Positions 15,560 through 23,595 are shown, counted from the stretch's first letter. The stretch: 24,267 nt of DNA from an uncultured Clostridium sp. (GCA_947244675.1 CAMXLV010000015.1:1-24267); one strand, 5' to 3'. Notes: generated from the letters alone by a model not told the origin. Made by a program: numbers and translations.

Positions 15560-18500
15560 TTATTTTTGAATTTTTAAAAGAATTCTTATTCCGCCATCAG
15601 TCCTAGTTACAATAGAATCTGGTTGTCCTGGTGGAGATATTATTCCCTCTGCGGTTATATAATGTATCAAATTGTTAGTTTCTCCTTTTTTATCAATCCA
15701 CCATGCTGCATATTTACCAGTGCAATAAACACCTTGTGCTTTAGCATAATCTGTTGGTTTTGCCTGATGGAAATTCAACTTTTGAATAGATTCAAATTCA
15801 TCAAAATTTGCTAAACGCATTTCTAATATCTTTAATTTCTTACAAACACTAAATAACGTATTCTTCAAACTTTTTTCTATCCAAACTTTTAGCGAAGAAT
15901 GGTTATATTCATTAGGATATGCTTGATTCTCATCAGCTAGGGAATCATTAAAATGTCTACTATCTACGACTTGTTTTGTTATTAATATTTTTGCAGTTTC
16001 ATCTTCCTTTATAATATTCCAAACCATAGGTTCATATTCAAAAAAATAAACTTTCTTTTTTACGAATTTATTAACTTTTTGGCAAAGATAATTATCAATA
16101 CCTTCTGGATTATTATATTCTAGAGATTTATAGTTCTCAAAATACAAAGCCCTATATTTTTTATTTTGATATTCAATATCACAAAACCAATTTTCTCTAT
16201 CATCAGGTTTATAGTTTAAGCTTTGTTTTACATAACATTCTTTGGTTAATAACATTTTTAATTTTGAAATCAAGTCTTTATCTGTAACCAATTTGCTAGG
16301 ATACTCACCTATACTTTCTAATCTTTTTTTAGGAGTGATACCAATTCTTATCTTCTCATCTTCATCTATTTTCACATTACCTTTTATAGTTATTTCTGTA
16401 CCATTATTGAAAATAGCATCAGGTAATCCTCCAAAATTAAAGTCACTCGGAAACTCGACTTCCTGTAAAGAATGCATTTCACTAAAGGCATATTCTTCTA
16501 TATTTATATCTTTAGAGGAAAAAATTATTCTTTTTATTTTATTACAATTTTTAAAAGCATTTTTGCCAATATGTTCAATTTGAAAAGGAATACGTAGTTC
16601 TCCATATTCTGTTTCCTTTGATCTTTCATTTGAAAAACGAACCTCTGTTAATGAAATACAGTTATTAAATGCCGAAGCTTCTATTCTTTTAATATTAGTC
16701 AAATACACATTACTCAATGATTTGCAATTTATAAATATAGCTTCAGGTAAAATTCCATCTTTAACGTTTAATTTTGAAAAATCCACTTGATATAATGATT
16801 CACAATCTTCAAAAAGCCATGAAGATAAAGCAAAAGCATCTTCACTTTGCAGTACAACCCTGTCCAAATAAGCTTGATTGCCCATTGCCCCAATAATAGT
16901 TTTATCAATTTGGTACAATTCACCTGTTTTATTATCGATATAATTCCCATATGTATCTAATGAAAATTCTGTGAATTTTGGATTTTCCGAGTTAAATGAA
17001 TACACTAAAGAATATTTATTGTCATCAATATTTTTTCTAAGTGCTATATCATTCACGAAAAAATCTCTTTTTGAAAAACCATTTATCTTAGAAACCAATT
17101 TATTAAAATCATCATTGGTGTAAATGTCTTCTTCTCTATTATTGATTACAATAGTTATTTTGTGATCTAATTCAGCAAAAACATTATCACTGCATTGTGG
17201 TTGACCATTGAAAACTACTTTATTAAGTTTATCGCATTTATAAAATGTAAGCATACCTAGTTTTTTTAGTGATTTAGGTAGATATATTTCTTTTAAAGAT
17301 TTACATTCAGCAAAGGCAAAATCATCTATAAAATATAGGTTTTCAAATAGAGTTAAATCTAATTTTTCCAAGTTTTTACATTTAAAAAATAAATGACTAG
17401 GAAATGAATTTAAACTTATATTAAAATTAAAATCCTGAATCGATTTCATAGATAAACAATTTTTAAATAAACCTTGTCCTAATGGGATGTTTATATTTTG
17501 AAAATCTACTTTTTTCAAACTCGACATTCCTTCAAAGGCATAATCACCTAAATAAGAAAGATTACAAGGTAATTTGAGTTCTGTAATACTTGAACAATCT
17601 TCAATAAAAGATTCTCCTATTTTTTTAGTTTTGGTTGGAATAGTTAATCTTTTCAATCTAGGACAATCATATAATGAAAAATCCGCTAATTCTTCTAACG
17701 AAGATGGCAAAACTAAGTTCACTAAATTATGCATTTTACTAAAGCAATCCTTATCTATCACCTGAAAAGAATCAAAAATATCAATAGATCTAACATTAGA
17801 ACGATTTACTATAAAATCCTTCAAAGTCTTATAATTTTCTGCTTTAGAATATAGGCATAAGCTTAAAACTTCAGAGGAAAGAATGAATGCTGTATTATTT
17901 TCAAAAAATTCATCAACAGAAAGAGTGAGTAAATTTGAGTTTTCTTCCGAATCATACTCAATACCACTTTCTTTTCTAACCAGTTTGATGGAATTTGAAG
18001 ATGATGTTTTTCCTAAATATTTTTTTAAATCAAAAAAATGTGGAAAAATCATATTCCTCTTATCAAGAATCTTTGGAGAAACAATTGAAGCAATCATTTC
18101 TGCATGCTGTCCTTCTGAATAAAACAAAGCATTCAATAATTCTCTGTGATTCATATCCTTTAATTGCTTGTTATTAGTAGCAAGTAAATATGCCTTATTT
18201 TTATCAAAGCCACTAAAATTTAAAATCGATTTATTAATATAATTACCATAATTTAGTGCCTCATAAGAATCTCTTATTATAGAAAGCATTTTGAAATGAT
18301 AATTTTTGTTTACATCCTCTAATTCTAGTACAGTATCAATTGCTATATCATGCATATCAATTATTGTGACAATATAATAAAAATAATTATAATCTATTTT
18401 CCAATCAAATTGACAAAGAAAATTAAAATATAATTTATAAATTTTTTTAACAAGCTTTTTCACATTATATAAAGTTTTTTGTTCCCTAGGCAATTCATCA

Positions 18501-20392
18501 TTTAATATTCTATCTTGACAATATTTTTTTATTATATTTAACATCAGAGATGTATTGCGAAAAGCTAGTTCTTCTTTACTTACTTCTTGATTCATAACAA
18601 ATTCGCTAGTTTTTATAAAATCCTTAAACAAAATTAGAAAAGTTTCATCATATGAAGCTTCACTAGTTCTATCAGTTAATAATAAAAGGAATTCAATCAC
18701 TTTTTCAAAATCATTTGGATTTGTAAATAACCTATTTATTAGATTTCTAAAATTCATTTTTTGAGGATTTTTTTCTAAACTATAACAATAATTTTTGCCC
18801 ACAGCCATAATAAACTGTGCAGCATAATAATCAGAGAATATTTCTTGATAAAAATGTTTTCCCTCATCTAACAAATAAGTCTTATTGCACACCTTATTTA
18901 AAATATCCTTATATAAATAATCATTATTGCTTTTTCCCATCATTTGCAAACAATTTGATATATCTTCATTTGACTCTTTAATGGTAAATTTTTTTAAAAA
19001 ACCTTGAATTTTAAAAGCATTTTCTATATTCTCAGTAGTTCCTACCTCTAATCTCCCCGCATTAATTTTGTCCGTTAACCCATGAACATATTTGTCTATA
19101 ATATTTATAATCTTATTAAGATGCTCATTGTTTACAACACTCTTTCCGTCTAAAAAACTTTTTATAATTATGGAAACAATAAATGGATTTGCACTATCAT
19201 CTATAAAAACCAAATCAATTGTTTCTTTTATTCTATTTTTAAAATCTTCAACATTTTGATTATGGATCAAATTAATTATTTCAGAATTATATGCATTAAA
19301 TAGCTTTTCGACACAAAAAAATGCTTCTGTTCGAGAATATTCTTTCACATTATAAAAATTAGGTTTTTTTAATATTACCTTTTCAAACTCATTATGAAAT
19401 TGAATCATTTTATTTTTTCTTATACCTAATACAAATTTAGCTTCTGGATAATTTTGAATTAATTCAAAAATATTTTTGTCAAGTTCCCTATTACTAATAT
19501 TACACTCATCTATGCTATCTAAAAAAACTACTAATTTATATTCCTTTAATCTGCCATATATATAACGAGTCCTATCAAAGTCATTTAGTGCAATACATGA
19601 AGAAATCAAGCTTTTTCTTATCTCATCTATTAAGGAGCCTCCCTTAAATTCTTTTAAATCGTAAAAAATAGACAATAATTGATAGGATTTTTTATTATCA
19701 GTTTTTTTCATAATAATCCTATTATTCTTCAATAATTCACAATAACTTTTCATCATAAATGTTGACTTGCCACTACCAGCGTCACCAGCAATGACAAATA
19801 AATTTTTTTCATTCAATTTGAAAATTTCCTCTTTAAAATTATGTATAACCATAGATGGCTTTATTAAAGACTGATCTGGATTCATTGCTGTCAAATTATA
19901 TTCGCATAAATAAACTCTTTTCTCTATATATATTTTTTCAAATATTCTTAATATTTCTTTTTTACTTTTTGGAATTGAAATATCTCCAGAATAGGTAATT
20001 GCTTTTAATTTTTGTTCAGGCAATAAATGGAATCCCCATTTTGTAAAATAATGGTGTTTAAAAATAAGAATAAAGTGAATTTGCGGAAAAAAATGAACCA
20101 AAAAGAAGATTATCAAAATCATAATTACAAAGAAAAGATTTTCCAAAAAATGGGCAGTATCAATATCATTTACAAGCCAAATAAATAAATTTTTCCAATC
20201 TGGATCAATAATTTTTTCCAAATTTTCTCCAATTTCATATGTATTATCACACAGATAAATTATAACTGCAAAAAATAGAGTTAAAGGAATATGAAATTTC
20301 AAGGAAAATTTTTTGTGTTTCCAAAAATAACAAGAAAAAATTATAAATATAGATATTATTATGTAGAAAATTAAAATATAGAAATCAAACAT
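15560..20392 (-). CDS. Membrane-anchored NACHT NTPase with leucine-rich repeats and DUF6273-like C-terminus
   Basis: A 1610-aa STAND-type protein. Three transmembrane helices lie at about residues 5-24, 33-48 and 82-111. The NACHT domain follows, with Walker A GDAGSGKST at 203-211 and Walker B LVVFLDSIDE at 287-296. A helical region runs to about 830. From about 850 to 1300 come BspA-type (LRR_5) leucine-rich repeats such as LVNLVLPSSLEELADFSLYD, LKRLTIPTK and ITELKLPCNLSYLGDYAF. The last 160 residues resemble DUF6273 (EPMVWNIIK, SSLKVWIEKSL, AKPTDYAKAQGVY, GGIRI). NACHT and LRR together give an NLR-like layout: sensor repeats, switch, and an N-terminal part at the membrane. It starts behind GGGGGAT and heads the operon with the DUF3800-like gene. 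Bacterial NACHT proteins are known antiphage proteins; this role is inferred. Confidence 0.85.
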   Translation of the reverse strand: MFDFYILIFYIIISIFIIFSCYFWKHKKFSLKFHIPLTLFFAVIIYLCDNTYEIGENLEKIIDPDWKNLFIWLVNDIDTAHFLENLFFVIMILIIFFLVHFFPQIHFILIFKHHYFTKWGFHLLPEQKLKAITYSGDISIPKSKKEILRIFEKIYIEKRVYLCEYNLTAMNPDQSLIKPSMVIHNFKEEIFKLNEKNLFVIAGDAGSGKSTFMMKSYCELLKNNRIIMKKTDNKKSYQLLSIFYDLKEFKGGSLIDEIRKSLISSCIALNDFDRTRYIYGRLKEYKLVVFLDSIDECNISNRELDKNIFELIQNYPEAKFVLGIRKNKMIQFHNEFEKVILKKPNFYNVKEYSRTEAFFCVEKLFNAYNSEIINLIHNQNVEDFKNRIKETIDLVFIDDSANPFIVSIIIKSFLDGKSVVNNEHLNKIINIIDKYVHGLTDKINAGRLEVGTTENIENAFKIQGFLKKFTIKESNEDISNCLQMMGKSNNDYLYKDILNKVCNKTYLLDEGKHFYQEIFSDYYAAQFIMAVGKNYCYSLEKNPQKMNFRNLINRLFTNPNDFEKVIEFLLLLTDRTSEASYDETFLILFKDFIKTSEFVMNQEVSKEELAFRNTSLMLNIIKKYCQDRILNDELPREQKTLYNVKKLVKKIYKLYFNFLCQFDWKIDYNYFYYIVTIIDMHDIAIDTVLELEDVNKNYHFKMLSIIRDSYEALNYGNYINKSILNFSGFDKNKAYLLATNNKQLKDMNHRELLNALFYSEGQHAEMIASIVSPKILDKRNMIFPHFFDLKKYLGKTSSSNSIKLVRKESGIEYDSEENSNLLTLSVDEFFENNTAFILSSEVLSLCLYSKAENYKTLKDFIVNRSNVRSIDIFDSFQVIDKDCFSKMHNLVNLVLPSSLEELADFSLYDCPRLKRLTIPTKTKKIGESFIEDCSSITELKLPCNLSYLGDYAFEGMSSLKKVDFQNINIPLGQGLFKNCLSMKSIQDFNFNISLNSFPSHLFFKCKNLEKLDLTLFENLYFIDDFAFAECKSLKEIYLPKSLKKLGMLTFYKCDKLNKVVFNGQPQCSDNVFAELDHKITIVINNREEDIYTNDDFNKLVSKINGFSKRDFFVNDIALRKNIDDNKYSLVYSFNSENPKFTEFSLDTYGNYIDNKTGELYQIDKTIIGAMGNQAYLDRVVLQSEDAFALSSWLFEDCESLYQVDFSKLNVKDGILPEAIFINCKSLSNVYLTNIKRIEASAFNNCISLTEVRFSNERSKETEYGELRIPFQIEHIGKNAFKNCNKIKRIIFSSKDINIEEYAFSEMHSLQEVEFPSDFNFGGLPDAIFNNGTEITIKGNVKIDEDEKIRIGITPKKRLESIGEYPSKLVTDKDLISKLKMLLTKECYVKQSLNYKPDDRENWFCDIEYQNKKYRALYFENYKSLEYNNPEGIDNYLCQKVNKFVKKKVYFFEYEPMVWNIIKEDETAKILITKQVVDSRHFNDSLADENQAYPNEYNHSSLKVWIEKSLKNTLFSVCKKLKILEMRLANFDEFESIQKLNFHQAKPTDYAKAQGVYCTGKYAAWWIDKKGETNNLIHYITAEGIISPPGQPDSIVTRTDGGIRILLKIQK

Positions 20393-20436
20393 TTTTATCC
20401 CCCATCTCTAACGAAATACTCTTATTATTTTTACAA

Positions 20437-20465
20437 ATTATAACATATTTCAAGATATATTTCAG
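20437..20465 (-). promoter_or_regulatory. Promoter of the NACHT operon
   Basis: Minus-strand CTGAAA (20460-20465), a 17-nt spacer and TATAAT (20437-20442), 44 nt upstream of the NACHT start. Confidence 0.6.
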
Positions 20466-20514
20466 TATTTTTTTGAAATTAAAAAAGAAAGTATGCATTG
20501 AAAATGTAAATTAC

Positions 20515-20555
20515 ATTTGTTTATTAATCCGAAAGAGTAATAAACAAATTTCGGA
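20515..20555. repeat. Two interleaved inverted repeats between divergent NACHT and Pycsar promoters
   Basis: Arm A ATTTGTTTATTA (20515-20526) is the perfect reverse complement of A' TAATAAACAAAT (20538-20549). Arm B TCCGAAA (20528-20534) is the perfect reverse complement of B' TTTCGGA (20549-20555). The order A-B-A'-B' allows either two alternative hairpins or a pseudoknot; as DNA it could be an operator. It lies about 50 nt from the NACHT -35 box and 30 nt from the Pycsar -35 box. Confidence 0.75.
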
Positions 20556-20584
20556 AGAATTGCAAACAAAAAAATACAATTTTT

Positions 20585-20614
20585 TTGGACTTTAGACAAT
20601 TTCTATGATATAAT
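20585..20614 (+). promoter_or_regulatory. Promoter of the Pycsar operon
   Basis: TTGGAC (20585-20590), an 18-nt spacer and TATAAT (20609-20614) with an extended -10 TGA. The leader to the cyclase start is about 33 nt and carries TAGGAGGT. Confidence 0.75.
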
Positions 20615-20653
20615 TTTACAAACAATTTGTAGTAAATTAGGAGGTATTAAACT

Positions 20654-21376
20654 ATGTATGATTATCGTGATAGTCGAAGCAATGTTATTAATATTCTAAA
20701 AACAGAAACCAAAGTAATTAAAAGTAAGGGGATTCCCAAAAATGATGATGCTTTTACTTATAAAAATGCTTATAAGTCTTGGACTGCATCTATATTTATA
20801 GATATCAAGGATTCAACGAAACTTTTCAAAACTAAGGATGAGAAATTAGCTCGTCTAATGAGAGCTTTCACCTCAGAAATTATCACTATTTTTCAAGATT
20901 TTGAAGAGCATAGACAAATTGGAATTAGAGGAGATTGTGTATATGCAATCTATGACGTTCAAAATAAAGATGATTTAGTAACTATTTTTAGAATTGCTTA
21001 TCAAACAAATACTTTCATGAAAATGTTTAATGGAATTATAAAAGATTATAATTATAAATCAATAACAGCTGGAATTGGATTAGGTTGTGATGAAGAATTA
21101 ATAATTAAGGCAGGAAGAACAGGGACAGGAGTCAATGACAAAATATGGATTGGAGAAGCTGTAGTTGATGCTTCTAACTTATCTTCTACTGCTAATAGGA
21201 ACGGTGTCGAAGCAATAGCTATGAGTAAAGTTTATTATGATAACATAATTGACATATTAAAAAAAGAAAATCCTAAATATGCAAATTGGATAAAGTATTA
21301 TCAAAACTCTTTTTATCATTGTAATATTATACAAAAAGATTTTGATCAATGGATTGATAATGGAATGAAAGGATAA
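20654..21376 (+). CDS. Pycsar pyrimidine nucleotide cyclase (PycC-like)
   Basis: A 240-aa single-domain class III nucleotide cyclase of the Pycsar type. PycC enzymes make cCMP or cUMP on phage infection, which opens or activates a dedicated effector. The two metal-binding aspartates are D50 in FIDIKDST and D94 in GIRGDCVYAIY. The segment GAGRTGTGVND-like (AGRTGTGVNDKIWIGEAVVD, residues 153-172) followed by ASNLSSTANR is the family hallmark and carries the transition-state Asn and Arg. Residues 1-43 precede the cyclase fold. AGGAGGT is eight bases before the ATG. The effector gene starts on its stop codon. Whether it makes cCMP or cUMP cannot be told from the sequence by eye. Confidence 0.88.
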   Translation: MYDYRDSRSNVINILKTETKVIKSKGIPKNDDAFTYKNAYKSWTASIFIDIKDSTKLFKTKDEKLARLMRAFTSEIITIFQDFEEHRQIGIRGDCVYAIYDVQNKDDLVTIFRIAYQTNTFMKMFNGIIKDYNYKSITAGIGLGCDEELIIKAGRTGTGVNDKIWIGEAVVDASNLSSTANRNGVEAIAMSKVYYDNIIDILKKENPKYANWIKYYQNSFYHCNIIQKDFDQWIDNGMKG

Positions 21377-21870
21377 TGATTATGAAAAATGAAAAAATAG
21401 ATTATGATTATTTGCTATCTAATGTTCAAACGCAAATAAATAACTTTGATAATAAAGCTAATATATTACTTGCCATAGTGAGTATTACTTTTACATTAAG
21501 TCTTCTTCTTTTGGAGAGTATTACTGGATTATCTGATACAAGAAGATTGCTTTGTATCATATTTCTTTCATTATATTTATTGAGTTCTTTAATAACTTTA
21601 ACATTTTTAATTTTAGTAATCTTTCCAAGAAAAAGCAAGAAGAACAAGGTTGATGTAAATTATTATAGAGATGTTACTAGATTATCGAAGCAAGATTTTG
21701 TGGCTTTATTGAATGATGAAAAGTATGATTATATCAGCAGCTTACAAAATCAAATTTATGTTAATTCAGTTATATGTGATAGAAAGCATAAATGGTTAGT
21801 TGCAGCAATATGGTCCTTACTTCCTTTAATTGCTTTATTAATAACAAATTTATATTTAATTATAATATAA
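21376..21870 (+). CDS. Pycsar transmembrane effector (PycTM, DUF5706-like)
   Basis: A 164-aa membrane protein. A cytoplasmic N-terminal helix leads into the family signature NFDNKANILLAIVSI (residues 23-37), seen in DUF5706 Pycsar effectors. Helices lie at about 29-47, 57-83 and 142-163, with a charged middle segment (RDVTRLSKQDFVALLND, then NSVICDRKHKWL) that also fits the family. On binding the cyclic pyrimidine nucleotide, PycTM proteins damage the membrane and stop the infected cell. Its first ATG overlaps the cyclase stop by one base (TAATG); the ATG at 21382, nine bases after AGG, is an equally good start. Operon with PycC is clear. Confidence 0.85.
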   Translation: MIMKNEKIDYDYLLSNVQTQINNFDNKANILLAIVSITFTLSLLLLESITGLSDTRRLLCIIFLSLYLLSSLITLTFLILVIFPRKSKKNKVDVNYYRDVTRLSKQDFVALLNDEKYDYISSLQNQIYVNSVICDRKHKWLVAAIWSLLPLIALLITNLYLIII

Positions 21871-21897
21871 CATTTAGTATTTTCAACAAAAAATAAA

Positions 21898-21912
21898 GGA
21901 GATTTAATCTCC
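21898..21912 (-). terminator. Terminator of the 35-aa peptide gene
   Basis: GGAGA / TCTCC stem with a 5-nt loop (a 7-bp palindrome around one base). It is followed on the minus strand by TTTATTTTTTG, so it works for minus-strand transcription, 10 nt after the peptide stop. No T-tract follows on the plus strand. Confidence 0.6.
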
Positions 21913-21921
21913 CTCATTCAA

Positions 21922-22029
21922 TTAATGCTTATTTTTCAACTCAATTACTAGGACTATTAGTGTAATGATTACTGTTGCTAAACTAATTATTTCCACTAAC
22001 AGCCCTAAAATATTATCTAAAGTTTGCAC
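21922..22029 (-). CDS. Holin-like small hydrophobic peptide (type I toxin-like)
   Basis: A 35-aa frame starting with GTG: MQTLDNILGLLVEIISLATV, then a continuous hydrophobic helix (IITLIVLVIE) and the polar end LKNKH. One transmembrane helix with a short charged tail matches the putative holin-like toxins of Firmicutes, which belong to type I toxin-antitoxin systems with an antisense RNA. AAAGGAGAT lies ten bases upstream and a terminator follows directly, so it is a complete small gene. It converges on the Pycsar operon. I found no clear antisense promoter, though AT-rich sequence 22100-22125 has TATAAT on the plus strand upstream of the peptide end. Confidence 0.65.
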   Translation of the reverse strand: MQTLDNILGLLVEIISLATVIITLIVLVIELKNKH

Positions 22030-22285
22030 AATCTTTTATCTCCTTTCTTGAAAAATAGTTTTTCTATTTCAATAATAAATAATCATAGTTTACTAATAAT
22101 GAAATATGATTATTTTCTCTACAATATAATTATAAAGGAAATACTCATTTATGCCTATTGTCAGTATAGAAATTTGATTAAAGATTCAAAATTTGACAAA
22201 TTAGTCAATTTAGAAATTTATAGATGCTTTTTTAATAAAATAATATATTTTTGAAACACTTAATACAACTACATTTACTATAAAA

Positions 22286-22314
22286 AATAAGTTTGCAAAA
22301 AATAATAAGCTTGC
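22286..22314 (+). repeat. Direct repeats upstream of the XRE regulator
   Basis: AATAAGTTTGC (22286-22296) and AATAAGCTTGC (22304-22314), one mismatch, 18 bp apart. They lie 35-63 nt before the XRE start, a likely operator place. Confidence 0.4.
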
Positions 22315-22348
22315 TACTTCTTCTATCTATACAATAAGGGGGATACAA

Positions 22349-22971
22349 ATGGATAATACAGAAAACAACTTAAATCTCATAGGTGAAATAATAAAAAAGG
22401 AAAGAGAAAAGAATCGTTGGACACAAGGAGACTTAGCTAAAGAAATGCAAATTGATACTAGTCAAATTTGCAAATACGAGAATGGAACAATTCCTGGAAC
22501 TTACAATCTTTATAATTTGGCTGTAACTTTAAAAATTTCTTTTGATAATTTATAGAATTAGCTGTTGTTTCAAAAAATGAATATTCCAACTTTTCTCCGC
22601 GAGATAAATATGAAAGAATCGGAAGAAATTTTTTCAAATGTTTAGCATACTTGTTTAGATTAAATGAAATACAAATAATAAACAATAACACTGGTCAAGT
22701 TGCTGACAAAATATATGTTGAAGCCAACAATTTCACTTTAGATCAATACTCAGATAACTATAGTATAAGAATCCAGAATAGAACAATAATACAATTTATA
22801 ATAAAATTATGTCTGACATTTTCTGATACAAAAATTAGAAATAGCACAAAAGTAACGGATGAGTTTATTGAAGGCTATGCACGAGATTTAGAACAATTCT
22901 TAAAGACCAGTTTTGAAGAAAGAAAAAATAAAAATTTTGATGATATAGTAGAAACTATTGACAATGCATAA
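22349..22971 (+). pseudogene. XRE-family regulator broken by a single-base deletion
   Basis: The first frame (68 aa) starts behind GGGGGATACAA and encodes a complete XRE helix-turn-helix: LIGEIIKKEREKNRWTQGDL, then IDTSQICKYENGTIP. It stops at TAG 22553-22555. The next frame is open from about 22549 to 22971 and continues as FIELAVVSKNEYSNFSPRDK, then RFDLNE-like helical sequence and a C-terminal part ending VETIDNA. Adding one T to the TTT at 22549-22551 joins them as SFDNFIELAVV, giving about 207 residues. The total length, 623 nt, is one short of a multiple of three. The short form could still bind DNA. No downstream partner gene is present; possible targets are the nearby peptide gene or its own promoter. 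Confidence 0.7.
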
Positions 22972-23239
22972 TAAAATAACGAAAAAGTCTTTCAACCATT
23001 ATACCAATTATTTTAATCAAAGCAATCTATTTTGGAATGAATATAATTCTATCTTTAACCTCAAAACAAATCGAATCAACATACTTTAAAATTATTAGAA
23101 TATTGACAGTACTCAAAATATTTTAGTGTCTATTTTGAATGTCATTGCAAATATATTGATAAACCAATATAAAATCAAAAGTAAATGATATTATATCATT
23201 CAAAACTGATTGTTTCAATTTGTTGCTTAAAGGTACTTT

Positions 23240-23308
23240 ATGAGTAGCAATAAAATTATAAAATGTTGTCCAAAAAGTTGTCCATCAAAATATACTAATT
23301 TAAATTGA
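23240..23308 (+). CDS. Possible 22-aa cysteine-rich peptide
   Basis: An ATG six bases after AAAGGT opens a 22-codon frame ending in TGA. It starts MSSNKIIKCCPKSCPSKY. Three cysteines in eight residues are unusual for this AT-rich sequence. No family recognised; chance is quite possible. Confidence 0.2.
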   Translation: MSSNKIIKCCPKSCPSKYTNLN

Positions 23309-23433
23309 TTTAAAACAATTTTCTACTTTAATCAGCTTATAGCAAACCGAATATAATTCGATATAGATGGATTGAAACTATACAGAGCATAACTCCAAAA
23401 GCGACGCTCTACTTAAGATTAATATTCCCAAAA

Positions 23434-23516
23434 CATCTAGTCATAATTACCTTATTCTTCACATACTAGATAGATTGAGTTTTTCCAAAAAACAGATGAT
23501 TTCATCTAGTCATAAT
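23434..23516. repeat. 14-bp direct repeat CATCTAGTCATAAT
   Basis: Perfect copies at 23434-23447 and 23503-23516, 69 bp apart. The second is preceded by AGATGATT, forming AGATGA-TT-TCATCT. It could mark an old insertion or recombination end of the island. Confidence 0.5.
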
Positions 23517-23595
23517 CTCGAATACAACCTCTAATTATTTTTTAGTCTTTTAGGTTGACCAGAAACAATAACTATATGATATGCAGAATTAAAAA

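Noticed and set aside
16768..16950. Minus-strand 60-codon frame within the LRR region
   Set aside because: An out-of-frame shadow of the long gene on the same strand with no ribosome binding site.
15623..18177. Several plus-strand open frames of 60-113 codons
   Set aside because: All fall within the NACHT-LRR gene, whose opposite strand is open for 1610 codons with recognisable domains.
21426..21647. Minus-strand 73-codon frame inside the Pycsar effector gene
   Set aside because: Shadow of a DUF5706 protein with the family signature on the plus strand.
22024..22254. Plus-strand 76-codon frame between the 35-aa peptide and the XRE gene
   Set aside because: Lys/Ile/Asn/Tyr-rich run typical of AT-rich non-coding DNA, no good ribosome site, and it starts over the peptide's ribosome region.
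22458..22691. Minus-strand 77-codon frame over the XRE frameshift
   Set aside because: The plus strand reads as one XRE protein once one base is added, which explains the region better.
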